From a bacterium BMS3Abin03 (GTDB lineage: Bacteria > Bacteroidota > Ignavibacteria > Ignavibacteriales > Ignavibacteriaceae): a stretch of 33,331 bases of DNA. The stretch lies in assembly GCA_022340715.1 (NCBI GenBank), contig JAJDNK010000293.1:1-33331 (forward strand), written 5' to 3'. Under the pieces are notes generated by a model. The model was not told the DNA's origin and did no database searches. It saw only the letters and a list, made by a program, of their open reading frames with translations. The number at the start of each line of letters is the position of its first letter. The first letter of the stretch is position 1. Position numbers and translations under genes: made by a program. This document shows, in pieces, positions 1 to 7,244 of this stretch.

Positions 1-1
1 T

Positions 2-1717
2 CATTTAATGGCTCATGCAGTTCAGAGCATTTATCCTGAAGCCAAATTCGGTGTTGGTCCTGCGATAGATAACGGATTTTACTACGATATTGATATAAAT
101 TCTTCACTTACTGAAGAAGATCTGAAAAAGATCGAAGAGAAAATGATGCAGATAAGTAAACAGGATGAAAGTTTTAAAAGAGTTGAATTATCAAAGAATG
201 AAGCTGTAAGATTTTTCGAAAAGAAAGGTGATCAATATAAGCTTGAGCTTCTTTCTGAAATGGACGAAAGCAAGGAAAAGATCAGTATTTATAATGAAGG
301 AGATTTTACAGATTTATGCCGTGGTCCGCATTTACCTTCAACAGGGAAAATTAAATATGTAAAGCTTCTCAATATTTCGGGATCATACTGGCGCGGCGAT
401 GAACATAACAAACAATTGCAGAGAATTTATGGAATATCATTTCCTAAAAAGAGCATGCTCGATGATTACCTGCTTAGACTTGAAGAAGCAAAAAAACGGG
501 ATCACAGGAAATTGGGAAAGGAACTTGAGATATTCCTGATTACTCAAACAGTTGGCAGTGGATTACCAATCTGGCTTCCAAAAGGAACAATCTTAAGAGA
601 AACTTTAGAAAATTATTTACGTGAGGAGCAAAGGAAAAGGGGTTATGAACCGGTTATAACTCCTCATATTGGAAATATCAATCTTTATAAAACAAGCGGT
701 CATTATCCGTACTACAAAGATAGCCAATTTCCACCATTGGAACTGGAAGAAGGTAAAGAAGAATATCTGTTGAAGCCTATGAATTGCCCTCACCATTTCG
801 AGATATATGCTTCAAAACCAAGAAGTTACCGTGACTTACCTATACGATATGCTGAATTCGGTACTGTTTATAGATATGAACAATCCGGTGAATTGAATGG
901 ATTAACAAGAGTAAGAAGCTTTTCTGTTGATGATTCTCATATCTTTGTTCGTCAGGATCAACTAAAAGAAGAAGTTTGCAATGTAATCGAGCTTATCCAG
1001 GTTGTCTTTACACAAATGGGATTTAAAGATTTTTATACACAGCTTTCTTTTCGTGATGATAATGTGGAAAAATATGGTGGTGAAATTGAACTCTGGGAAA
1101 AGGCTCAGAAAGAAATTAAAGAAGCTGCGGATCTGATGAAATTACAATACATTACGGCTGAGGGCGAAGCTGCTTTCTATGGACCTAAAATTGATTTTAT
1201 GGTAAAGGATGTTCTGGGAAGGGAGTGGCAACTCGGTACTGTCCAGGTTGATTATGTAATGCCTGAAAGATTCAACCTTGAATACACTGGAAGTGACGGA
1301 CAGAAACATCGACCCGTTGTCATTCACCGTGCTCCATTTGGATCAATGGAAAGATTTATCGGTATTTTAATTGAGCATTTTGCCGGAGAATTCCCTTTAT
1401 GGCTTGCTCCTATTCAGGTAGCTGTAATCCCGGTTTCAGAACATTATCTGGATTATAGTAAAAAAGTATTTGCCGAATTAAAAGCAAACGGAATAAGAGC
1501 GGAATTTGATGACAGGAATGAAAAGGTTGGATTCAAAATCAGGGACTGGGAAACTAAAAAGGTTAAGTACATGTTAATACTTGGAGAGAAGGAACAATCT
1601 GCCGGAAATATATCGGTTAGACAGCATCGAAAGGGCGATCTTGGTGCTTTGGGATTGAAAAATTTTATTGATAATATTGTAACCGAAATTCAGAAAAAAG
1701 ATTTAGAAACAAACTAA
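2..1717 (+). CDS. thrS: Threonine--tRNA ligase (5' end outside window)
   Basis: Class II aminoacyl-tRNA synthetase that charges tRNA-Thr with threonine in the cytoplasm. The frame is open to the window edge: the visible part begins His-Leu-Met-Ala-His-Ala, which is the start of the editing-domain helix, so the TGS region and true start are missing. 571 residues are seen. The editing-domain motif LCRGPHLPSTG lies near residue 104, the catalytic-core motif MNCPHHFEIY (its Cys and His help bind the active-site zinc) near 260, and HRAPFGSMERFIG (motif 3) near 440, followed by the anticodon-binding domain. It is the first visible gene of a translation cluster, and infC follows after only 11 bases, so co-transcription is likely. 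The homology is unambiguous. Confidence 0.97.
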   Translation, partial: HLMAHAVQSIYPEAKFGVGPAIDNGFYYDIDINSSLTEEDLKKIEEKMMQISKQDESFKRVELSKNEAVRFFEKKGDQYKLELLSEMDESKEKISIYNEGDFTDLCRGPHLPSTGKIKYVKLLNISGSYWRGDEHNKQLQRIYGISFPKKSMLDDYLLRLEEAKKRDHRKLGKELEIFLITQTVGSGLPIWLPKGTILRETLENYLREEQRKRGYEPVITPHIGNINLYKTSGHYPYYKDSQFPPLELEEGKEEYLLKPMNCPHHFEIYASKPRSYRDLPIRYAEFGTVYRYEQSGELNGLTRVRSFSVDDSHIFVRQDQLKEEVCNVIELIQVVFTQMGFKDFYTQLSFRDDNVEKYGGEIELWEKAQKEIKEAADLMKLQYITAEGEAAFYGPKIDFMVKDVLGREWQLGTVQVDYVMPERFNLEYTGSDGQKHRPVVIHRAPFGSMERFIGILIEHFAGEFPLWLAPIQVAVIPVSEHYLDYSKKVFAELKANGIRAEFDDRNEKVGFKIRDWETKKVKYMLILGEKEQSAGNISVRQHRKGDLGALGLKNFIDNIVTEIQKKDLETN

Positions 1718-1728
1718 AGAGGTAATAA

Positions 1729-2268
1729 ATCGCAAAGATAGATAAGATTAAAGTTAATGATGAAATAACAGCTTCGAAGGTCAGGGTTATCGATATTGAT
1801 GGTAAACAATTAGGAATTTATTCACGACAGGATGCAATAAGATTAGCTACTCAAAAGGAACAGGATCTTGTGGAAATTGCTCCGCAGGCAAAACCTCCTG
1901 TTTGCAAAATTATTGATTACGGAAAATTCAGGTATGAACAACAAAAGAAGGAAAAACTTCAGAAAAAACACCAGGTTGTTTCTGTCCTGAAAGAAATCAG
2001 ATTACATCCGAATACAGATATACACGATTTTGAGTTTAAAGCAAAACATGCAGTTAATTTTCTTCTTGATGGTAATAAAGTAAAAGCAACGGTTTTGTTC
2101 AAAGGAAGAGAAATGGCATATACAGAACAGGGCGAAGAACTTTTAAACAGGTTCGTTGAAAAAACAAGTGATGTAGCAAAGGTTGAAACACCGGTAAAAC
2201 TTGAAGGAAGAAATATGAGTGTAATATTAGTTCCATTATCGAAAAAAAGTAAAAAGACAAAACAATAA
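1729..2268 (+). CDS. infC: Translation initiation factor IF-3, ATC start codon
   Basis: IF-3 binds the 30S subunit, keeps it apart from 50S and proofreads the initiator codon. Typical IF-3 sequence begins well upstream of the first usual start codon in this frame (GTG at 1870): the stretch from 1729 encodes an N domain with [14 protein letters not shown] and [14 protein letters not shown]. An in-frame TAA stop at 1726-1728 sits directly before ATC at 1729, no ATG, GTG or TTG occurs in between, and a Shine-Dalgarno GAGG at 1719-1722 is 6 bases upstream. ATC is therefore the likely start, giving 179 residues, the normal family length. The N domain is followed by [14 protein letters not shown] and the C domain. 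Rare AUU/AUC/AUA starts in infC are established in other bacteria and allow IF-3 to repress its own synthesis. Confidence 0.95.
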   Translation: MAKIDKIKVNDEITASKVRVIDIDGKQLGIYSRQDAIRLATQKEQDLVEIAPQAKPPVCKIIDYGKFRYEQQKKEKLQKKHQVVSVLKEIRLHPNTDIHDFEFKAKHAVNFLLDGNKVKATVLFKGREMAYTEQGEELLNRFVEKTSDVAKVETPVKLEGRNMSVILVPLSKKSKKTKQ

Positions 2269-2282
2269 TTCAGGATCAGAAA

Positions 2283-2474
2283 ATGCCAAAAATGAAAAGT
2301 AACAGAGGTGCTGCAAAAACGTTCAGAAAAACGGCATCCGGGAAGTTTAAAAGAAATAAAGCATATAGAAGTCATATTTTGACTTCCAAATCAACAAAGA
2401 CTAAAAGAAAACTTCGTCATGCTACGTTAGTTTCAAAGTCAGATCAGAAACGTGTTAAAACAATGGTTCAATAA
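2283..2474 (+). CDS. rpmI: 50S ribosomal protein L35
   Basis: Small, highly basic ribosomal protein of 63 residues, the usual length. It starts [17 protein letters not shown], the family signature (normally MPKMKTxxxAAKRF), and has the RSHIL segment in the middle. It lies 14 bases after infC and 19 before rplT in the universal infC-rpmI-rplT order, so the three should be made from one message. Confidence 0.97.
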   Translation: MPKMKSNRGAAKTFRKTASGKFKRNKAYRSHILTSKSTKTKRKLRHATLVSKSDQKRVKTMVQ

Positions 2475-2493
2475 GGAAAAGGATAATTAAAAA

Positions 2494-2841
2494 ATGCCAA
2501 GAACATCAAATCATGCAGCATCCAGAGCCAGAAGAAAGAAAGTGCTGAAACATGCAAAAGGTTACTGGGGTGCAAGAGGTAATGTTTATACGATTGCCAA
2601 AGGTGCAGTTGAAAAAGGACTTTTACATGCATACCGTGACAGGAAACTTAAGAAAAGAACATTCAGACAGTTATGGATCACTAGGATTAATGCTGCTGCA
2701 AGAGCAAACGGGACAACGTATTCAAAATTGATAAATTCGTTGAATGAAAAAGGTGTTGTGATCAACAGGAAGATTCTTGCAAGTCTTGCTGCTGAAAATC
2801 CGGATGCGTTTTCAGAAATAGTTAAGTTTGCATCTAATTAA
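2494..2841 (+). CDS. rplT: 50S ribosomal protein L20
   Basis: L20 binds 23S rRNA early in large-subunit assembly and in several bacteria represses its own operon. The 115-residue product has the usual length. Its basic N-terminal tail ([19 protein letters not shown]) is followed by [19 protein letters not shown], then [20 protein letters not shown], all typical of the family. A GC-rich hairpin with a U-rich tail follows seven bases after the stop, so this may be the end of the thrS-infC-rpmI-rplT transcript or an attenuation point before pheST. Confidence 0.97.
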   Translation: MPRTSNHAASRARRKKVLKHAKGYWGARGNVYTIAKGAVEKGLLHAYRDRKLKKRTFRQLWITRINAAARANGTTYSKLINSLNEKGVVINRKILASLAAENPDAFSEIVKFASN

Positions 2842-2847
2842 CTTTTT

Positions 2848-2895
2848 ACCCCCGGCGACAATTTAGTTAAGAATTTACGTCGGGGGTATTGTTTT
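2848..2895 (+). terminator. Hairpin terminator or attenuator between rplT and pheS
   Basis: ACCCCCGGCG (2848-2857) pairs with CGTCGGGGGT (2878-2887) over ten base pairs including one G-U. The loop is about 20 bases, and ATTGTTTT follows. This has the layout of an intrinsic terminator, though the U tract is interrupted by a G. It may fully end the ribosomal-protein transcript or only attenuate pheST, whose start codon is 20 bases downstream. Confidence 0.75.
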
Positions 2896-2914
2896 AAATA
2901 TTCTGGTACTTGCT

Positions 2915-3928
2915 ATGTTGTTGGAAAAAACCGAAGAGGTTAAAAAGAATTTCTTAAATGATTTAGATTCTGTTAATGATAACGAATCAATTGAAAATAT
3001 CAGGATAAAATATCTCGGCAGAAACGGTATCGTATCAGGATTATTCGATAAGTTAAAAGAAATACCGAAAGAACAAAAACCTGAAGCAGGGAAAAGTCTG
3101 AACCTTCTTCGGAATGAATTAACCTCTAAACTTGAAGAACTTAAATCTTCTTTTGGAAAAGGAAAAAAAGAGGGGGGGATTGAACTCGATCTTTCCTTGC
3201 CCGGGAGAAAATATCATATCGGCAGCAAGCACATTTTAACCCAGACTCTAGATGAAATAAAATCGATCTTCAGAGGAATGGGTTTTTCGGTTTATACCGG
3301 ACCTGAACTTGAATCTGATTACTACAATTTTGAAGCGCTCAACTTTCCACCGGATCATCCTGCACGTGATATGCAGGATACATTCTTTATAAGTGATGAT
3401 TTTTTGCTTCGTACCCATACTTCTCCTGTCCAGATAAGAACAATGGAAAAGATGCCGCCTCCAGTTCGAACAATTATGCCGGGTAGAGTTTATAGAAATG
3501 AAGCCGTTAGTGCAAGAAGCTATTGTATGTTTCACCAGGTAGAAGGTTTGTATGTTGATGAAGATGTTACTTTTGCCGAATTGAAAGGAACATTGGTTTC
3601 TTTTGCACGCCAGTTCTACGGTGAAGATCTGAAATACAGGTTTCGTCCGAGTTTTTTCCCGTTTACAGAACCTAGTGCGGAAATGGACATTACATGTTTT
3701 ATATGCAAAGGAAGCGGCTGCAAAGTATGTAAACAATCTGGCTGGCTTGAAATACTCGGTTGTGGCATGGTTGATCCAAATGTTTTTAATTATGTGAACT
3801 ACGATCCCGAAAAGTACACAGGCTACGCATTTGGGATGGGAATAGAAAGAATAGCAATGTTAAAATACGGAATAACCGATATCAGGGTTTTCTTCGAAAA
3901 TGATTTCAGATTTCTCAAACAGTTTTAG
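2915..3928 (+). CDS. pheS: Phenylalanine--tRNA ligase alpha subunit
   Basis: Catalytic subunit of the (alpha-beta)2 enzyme that charges tRNA-Phe. The 337 residues fit the family. An N-terminal coiled-coil arm (about 1-90) is followed by the class II core with RTHTSPVQIRTM, the motif 2 region GRVYRNEAVSARSYCMFHQ, FTEPSAEMDITC and the C-terminal GFGMGIER-like motif (FGMGIERIAML). An insert with two CxxC pairs (CFICKGSGCKVC, about 254-265) could bind zinc; similar inserts are known from Bacteroidota-type PheS. The start is ATG with a poor ribosome-binding site. pheT follows after 15 bases. Confidence 0.97.
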   Translation: MLLEKTEEVKKNFLNDLDSVNDNESIENIRIKYLGRNGIVSGLFDKLKEIPKEQKPEAGKSLNLLRNELTSKLEELKSSFGKGKKEGGIELDLSLPGRKYHIGSKHILTQTLDEIKSIFRGMGFSVYTGPELESDYYNFEALNFPPDHPARDMQDTFFISDDFLLRTHTSPVQIRTMEKMPPPVRTIMPGRVYRNEAVSARSYCMFHQVEGLYVDEDVTFAELKGTLVSFARQFYGEDLKYRFRPSFFPFTEPSAEMDITCFICKGSGCKVCKQSGWLEILGCGMVDPNVFNYVNYDPEKYTGYAFGMGIERIAMLKYGITDIRVFFENDFRFLKQF

Positions 3929-3943
3929 CAGGGAGCATTAAGT

Positions 3944-6352
3944 TTGAAGATTTCATTAAACTGGATAAAAGATTACTTAGATCTTAAAGGAATTTCCACA
4001 AAGGAAATCGTAAATAAGTTAACTATGTCCGGTCTTGAGGTAGAAGATGTATTCGATCAGAACGAAACTTATAAAGGATTTGTTGTAGGATTTGTTGATG
4101 AAAAAGAAAAACATCCGAATGCAGATCGGTTGTCTGTCTGTAAAGTAAATGATGGGAAGGAATTCTTCCAGGTAATCTGCGGTGCTCCTAATGTCGAGCA
4201 GGGACAAAAAGTTGTTTTCGCTCCGATTGGAACAATAATCCCCAAAGGAAATTTTGAAATCAAAAAAGCTAAGATACGTGGTGTTGAATCGAATGGAATG
4301 ATTTGTGCGGAAGATGAACTTGAACTGAGCGATGATCATTCGGGCATCATGGTATTGGATAGTAAATTTAAGGCAGGAACTTCACTAACAAAGGCATTAA
4401 AGCTTGATGATGTAATCCTGGAAATTGCAATCACTCCAAACAGACCAGATGCTCTTTCTCATATCGGTGTTGCAAGGGATCTCGCAGCAATTTTTAACAG
4501 GAAGTTATCGATTCCTAAAGTTAAATTGAAAGAATCGAAATCAAACATTAAATCTGCTGCTTCTATTGAAATTATAGATGCTGAAAATTGTCCGAGATAT
4601 TCAGGTAAAGTTGTGAAGAATGTTAATATTAAAGAATCTCCCGAATGGTTAAAAAACAGAATTTCTAGTATTGGTTTGCGTTCACGGAATAATGTAGTCG
4701 ATATAACAAACTTTGTGATGTATGAATGTGGTCAGCCATTACATGCATTTGATCTGGAAATGTTAGGCGGACATAAAATAGTAGTTCAAAGTACGAAACA
4801 GGAATCTGTTTTTACAACTCTAGATTCAAAAGAAAGAAAATTGCCAGCCGGAAGTCTTATGATTTGTGATGATGAAAAACCGGTTGCAATAGCAGGAGTA
4901 ATGGGCGGAGAGAATTCTGAAATCACAAACGATACAAAAAATATTCTTATTGAAAGCGCATATTTTAATCCTTCAAGTATAAGAAAAACCGCCAAAATTT
5001 TAGGATTGAGTACTGATGCTTCTTATCGTTTTGAAAGAGGAACGGATCCGGCGAATACAGTTTATGCCGCAGAAAGAACGGCACAATTAATTTCAGAGTT
5101 AGCAGGAGGGGAAATCCTGTCAGGTACCCTTGATGTTTATCCTAATAAGATTAAAGAGAAAAAAATAAAACTCCGCTTTAACAGGATTGAAAAAATTCTC
5201 GGTTATAAAATTTCTAATACTAAGATCAAATCAATTCTGAAGAAGCTGGGTATCAAAATTATTTCAGAATTAAAAGATGCTGTTACTGTTACAATCCCAA
5301 CTTATCGTCCGGATATTGAAAGAGAAATCGATCTCATAGAAGAAATTGCTAGAATAGCCGGTTATGATAACGTTCCAACAGTTTCGAGAATTAATGTCAC
5401 TCTTGAAGTTAAGCATGATGAAACTTCATTTTCAAATGATATTAGGGAATATTCTAATGCTCTTGGATTATCTGAAATGATAAATAATCCGTTGCAGCCG
5501 GAAGCGTTTTCAAAGTTAACCGGAATTCCAATAAAAATTACAAATCCGCAAAATCTTGATATGGAATTTTTAAGAACTTCACTTTTACCTGGAGCATTAA
5601 ATATAGTATCAAAGAATATTAAAAAGGGTGAGAAGGATTTAGCTTTATTTGAAACGGGGAATGTGTTTAATTTAGGTAGTGAAAAAAGTAATATATCTAC
5701 TTTTAATGATTTCAAAGAAGAAGAAAAATTAATTTTTGTTTTAACAGGTGAGAAAAACGGACGCGAATGGTATGGAGGCGTTTCAGTGTATGATATTTAT
5801 GATTTGAAAGGTATTGTAAATTCTTTTCTAAATAAAATTTCGCTTGATTATTTTACAAATGATTCATATTATTCATCGGATAATAGTCTTTACGAATATT
5901 ATTTCACAAAAAAATATAAAAATGTAGTTGTTGGACAAGGTGGTAAAGTCAGTTCAAATGTTCTTAATAAATTTGATATAAATCAGGAAGTTTTTTGTTT
6001 TGAGTTAGACATTAATATTCTTAAATCAATTAATGCAAAAAAGAAGGAGTATGTAGAACCATTAAAGTATCCAAAAGTTTTCAGAGATTTCTCATTTATT
6101 TTCGATACAAAAATCAGGTTCGAAGAAGTAAAAAATTTTATTTTACAAAACAGCTCTAATTTGTTAAAAGATATTACAATTTTTGATATATTTGAGAGTA
6201 ATGATTTGGGTTTGAATAAAAAAAGCATGGCTTTTCAATTGGAATATTATGATGAAAATAGAACTTTGACTGAAGATGAAGTGGAAAAAGATTTTTTAAA
6301 TTTAATAAAGCTTGTTTCGAAAAAATTCAATGCACAACTAAGGGGAAAATAA
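3944..6352 (+). CDS. pheT: Phenylalanine--tRNA ligase beta subunit
   Basis: Beta subunit of PheRS, which edits mischarged Tyr-tRNA-Phe and binds the tRNA. The 802 residues match the long bacterial form: EMAP/OB-like tRNA-binding domain (about 40-150; HPNADRLSVCKV), B3/B4 editing domain (PNRPDALSHIGVARDLAAIF through RSRNNVVDITNF), B5 domain (TIPTYRPDIEREIDLIEEIARI) and a C-terminal FDX-ACB domain (KYPKVFRDFSFIF onward). The start is TTG at 3944, chosen because the family-typical MKISLNWIKDYL begins there and a CAGGGA ribosome-binding site lies about ten bases upstream. It is co-transcribed with pheS. Confidence 0.97.
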   Translation: MKISLNWIKDYLDLKGISTKEIVNKLTMSGLEVEDVFDQNETYKGFVVGFVDEKEKHPNADRLSVCKVNDGKEFFQVICGAPNVEQGQKVVFAPIGTIIPKGNFEIKKAKIRGVESNGMICAEDELELSDDHSGIMVLDSKFKAGTSLTKALKLDDVILEIAITPNRPDALSHIGVARDLAAIFNRKLSIPKVKLKESKSNIKSAASIEIIDAENCPRYSGKVVKNVNIKESPEWLKNRISSIGLRSRNNVVDITNFVMYECGQPLHAFDLEMLGGHKIVVQSTKQESVFTTLDSKERKLPAGSLMICDDEKPVAIAGVMGGENSEITNDTKNILIESAYFNPSSIRKTAKILGLSTDASYRFERGTDPANTVYAAERTAQLISELAGGEILSGTLDVYPNKIKEKKIKLRFNRIEKILGYKISNTKIKSILKKLGIKIISELKDAVTVTIPTYRPDIEREIDLIEEIARIAGYDNVPTVSRINVTLEVKHDETSFSNDIREYSNALGLSEMINNPLQPEAFSKLTGIPIKITNPQNLDMEFLRTSLLPGALNIVSKNIKKGEKDLALFETGNVFNLGSEKSNISTFNDFKEEEKLIFVLTGEKNGREWYGGVSVYDIYDLKGIVNSFLNKISLDYFTNDSYYSSDNSLYEYYFTKKYKNVVVGQGGKVSSNVLNKFDINQEVFCFELDINILKSINAKKKEYVEPLKYPKVFRDFSFIFDTKIRFEEVKNFILQNSSNLLKDITIFDIFESNDLGLNKKSMAFQLEYYDENRTLTEDEVEKDFLNLIKLVSKKFNAQLRGK

Positions 6353-6361
6353 AGGTAATTT

Positions 6362-6664
6362 ATGCCAAAGTATGAAGCACTTATAAATGATCTGAGTTCA
6401 ATCGAATCTCAGATTACAATTCTTAAAAGTCAGTATACTGACAGTGTTGGTAGAATAAAAGAGCTTGAAACTGCCCTGGAAAAATCGAAACAGGATAACA
6501 CATCTTTATATGATAAAATAGCCTCTCTCGAAGAAGAAATAACTTATCTTAAAAATAAAGCCGAGAAGGGTTTACAAATAGAGAACCAGGAATCTTTAAA
6601 AGTAAGATTACAAGATTTAATAAGTAGAATAGATTTTCACCTGTCTACAGACAGACAGGCTTAA
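6362..6664 (+). CDS. Small coiled-coil protein, possibly ZapB-like
   Basis: A 100-residue, hydrophilic and almost wholly alpha-helical product. Heptad-like spacing of Leu and Ile runs through residues 10-85 (for example SSIESQITILKSQY and KIASLEEEITYLKNK). It has no signal peptide, Cys cluster or catalytic motif. It sits 9 bases after pheT and 44 before zapA. The known ZapB of gammaproteobacteria is a similar short coiled coil that bridges ZapA and the chromosome, so a role as a ZapA partner is a reasonable inference from context. Sequence alone does not establish orthology. The last codons contain a tandem ACAG repeat and an inverted repeat (6640-6659). Confidence 0.7.
   Translation: MPKYEALINDLSSIESQITILKSQYTDSVGRIKELETALEKSKQDNTSLYDKIASLEEEITYLKNKAEKGLQIENQESLKVRLQDLISRIDFHLSTDRQA
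6640..6659 (+). repeat. Inverted repeat / ACAG tandem at 3' end of coiled-coil gene
   Basis: CCTGTCT (6640-6646) is a perfect inverted repeat of AGACAGG (6653-6659) with a 6-base loop. An alternative pairing, CTGTCT/AGACAG (6641-6646 with 6649-6654), is created by the tandem ACAG units. It overlaps the last six codons and precedes an AT-rich gap with TATAAT at 6674-6679. There is no U tract, so it is not a standard terminator. Confidence 0.5.
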
Positions 6665-6708
6665 GTTCTTAATTATAATTTAGTGTTAGTTAGATGGTTA
6701 GGACTTGA

Positions 6709-7005
6709 ATGAAGGACAAAAAGAAGCTAAAGATTAAAATTTTCGATAAAGAATATTCTTTATTAGTCGAGAATGAAGAAATAGCAAAAGAGCTTGCTAT
6801 TTACGTTAACAAAGTAATGGAAGAAACTAAGGATGAACTTCCAGATCAACCGGCACAAACGATAGCCATTATAGCCTGCTTGAATATTGCATATGATTTG
6901 TTCATTGAAAAAAATAGAAATCGTGAATTTTTAATTCAGGCATCAGATAAAGTAAAAAAACTAAAGCTTCTTTTAAACGTTCCCGAAATCTCCGACCCAT
7001 CTTAG
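6709..7005 (+). CDS. zapA: Cell division protein ZapA
   Basis: ZapA binds FtsZ and promotes bundling of Z-ring filaments. The 98-residue product has the family layout: a short N-terminal beta region (KLKIKIFDKEYSL, typical of ZapA that 'rides' on FtsZ), then ELAIYVNKVMEE, AQTIAIIACLNIAYDLF and a C-terminal helix for dimerisation. The ATG has an AGGA ribosome-binding site five bases upstream. The preceding gap contains a TATAAT box (6674-6679), but I cannot see a convincing -35 partner. The order zapA - structured RNA region - rny supports the assignment. Confidence 0.9.
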   Translation: MKDKKKLKIKIFDKEYSLLVENEEIAKELAIYVNKVMEETKDELPDQPAQTIAIIACLNIAYDLFIEKNRNREFLIQASDKVKKLKLLLNVPEISDPS

Positions 7006-7007
7006 GC

Positions 7008-7220
7008 GTTTGCCGCGCTGCCGCTCCTTTGAGATATGAAAAACTAACAGAATCAAAATAGGGAGTATGATTCCGGCGTGTATTACAGGCCTCAGCTTCA
7101 ATTTCGTGTTGAAGATTTGCGTATGCAACAGTGGAAGTAAAAAGCGTACGAGTGTATTCCCACTGTGTATAAATAGGGTTTTTCCTATTTATCAGTTGCG
7201 GTGGCAGCGGCTTAATTTTC
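7008..7220 (+). ncRNA. ssrS: Candidate 6S-like RNA between zapA and rny
   Basis: The 239 bases between zapA and the rny start have no credible protein but strong RNA structure. GCCGC (7012-7016) pairs with GCGGC (7207-7211) and TGCC (7019-7022) with GGCA (7203-7206), giving a GC-rich closing stem in an otherwise AT-rich region. Just inside its 3' side is a perfect 9-bp hairpin, ATAAATAGG/CCTATTTAT (7169-7177 with 7184-7192). An imperfect long-range stem can form between GGGAGTATG (7061-7069) and TGTATTCCC (7153-7161), with further small hairpins (7096-7114, 7117-7128). The closing stem is followed by TTAATTTTCTT. Position next to zapA, size near 200 bases and long-rod architecture fit 6S RNA, which mimics an open promoter and sequesters RNA polymerase. 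Ends are approximate and the family call is inferred. Confidence 0.55.
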
Positions 7221-7233
7221 TTAATGGTATACT

Positions 7234-7238
7234 GGAGG
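7234..7238 (+). promoter_or_regulatory. Ribosome-binding site that fixes the rny start
   Basis: GGAGG lies six bases before ATG 7245. It excludes the upstream in-frame ATG at 7224, which would put seven extra residues in front of the membrane anchor and place the ribosome-binding site inside the coding region. Confidence 0.8.
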
Positions 7239-7244
7239 AAAGAG

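Noticed and set aside
1870-1872. GTG as the infC start
   Set aside because: IF-3 homology and reading frame continue 47 codons upstream to ATC 1729, which has a proper ribosome-binding site.
1959-2375. 138-codon minus-strand frame opposite infC and rpmI
   Set aside because: Antisense shadow of two certain genes; Phe/Ser-rich composition and no plausible start context.
3248-3736. 162-codon minus-strand frame opposite pheS
   Set aside because: Lies wholly within pheS, with composition typical of reverse-strand reading of AT-rich coding DNA.
7224-7244. Upstream ATG for rny
   Set aside because: It would add seven residues before the membrane anchor and put the GGAGG site inside the coding region; ATG 7245 fits the ribosome-binding site and family length.
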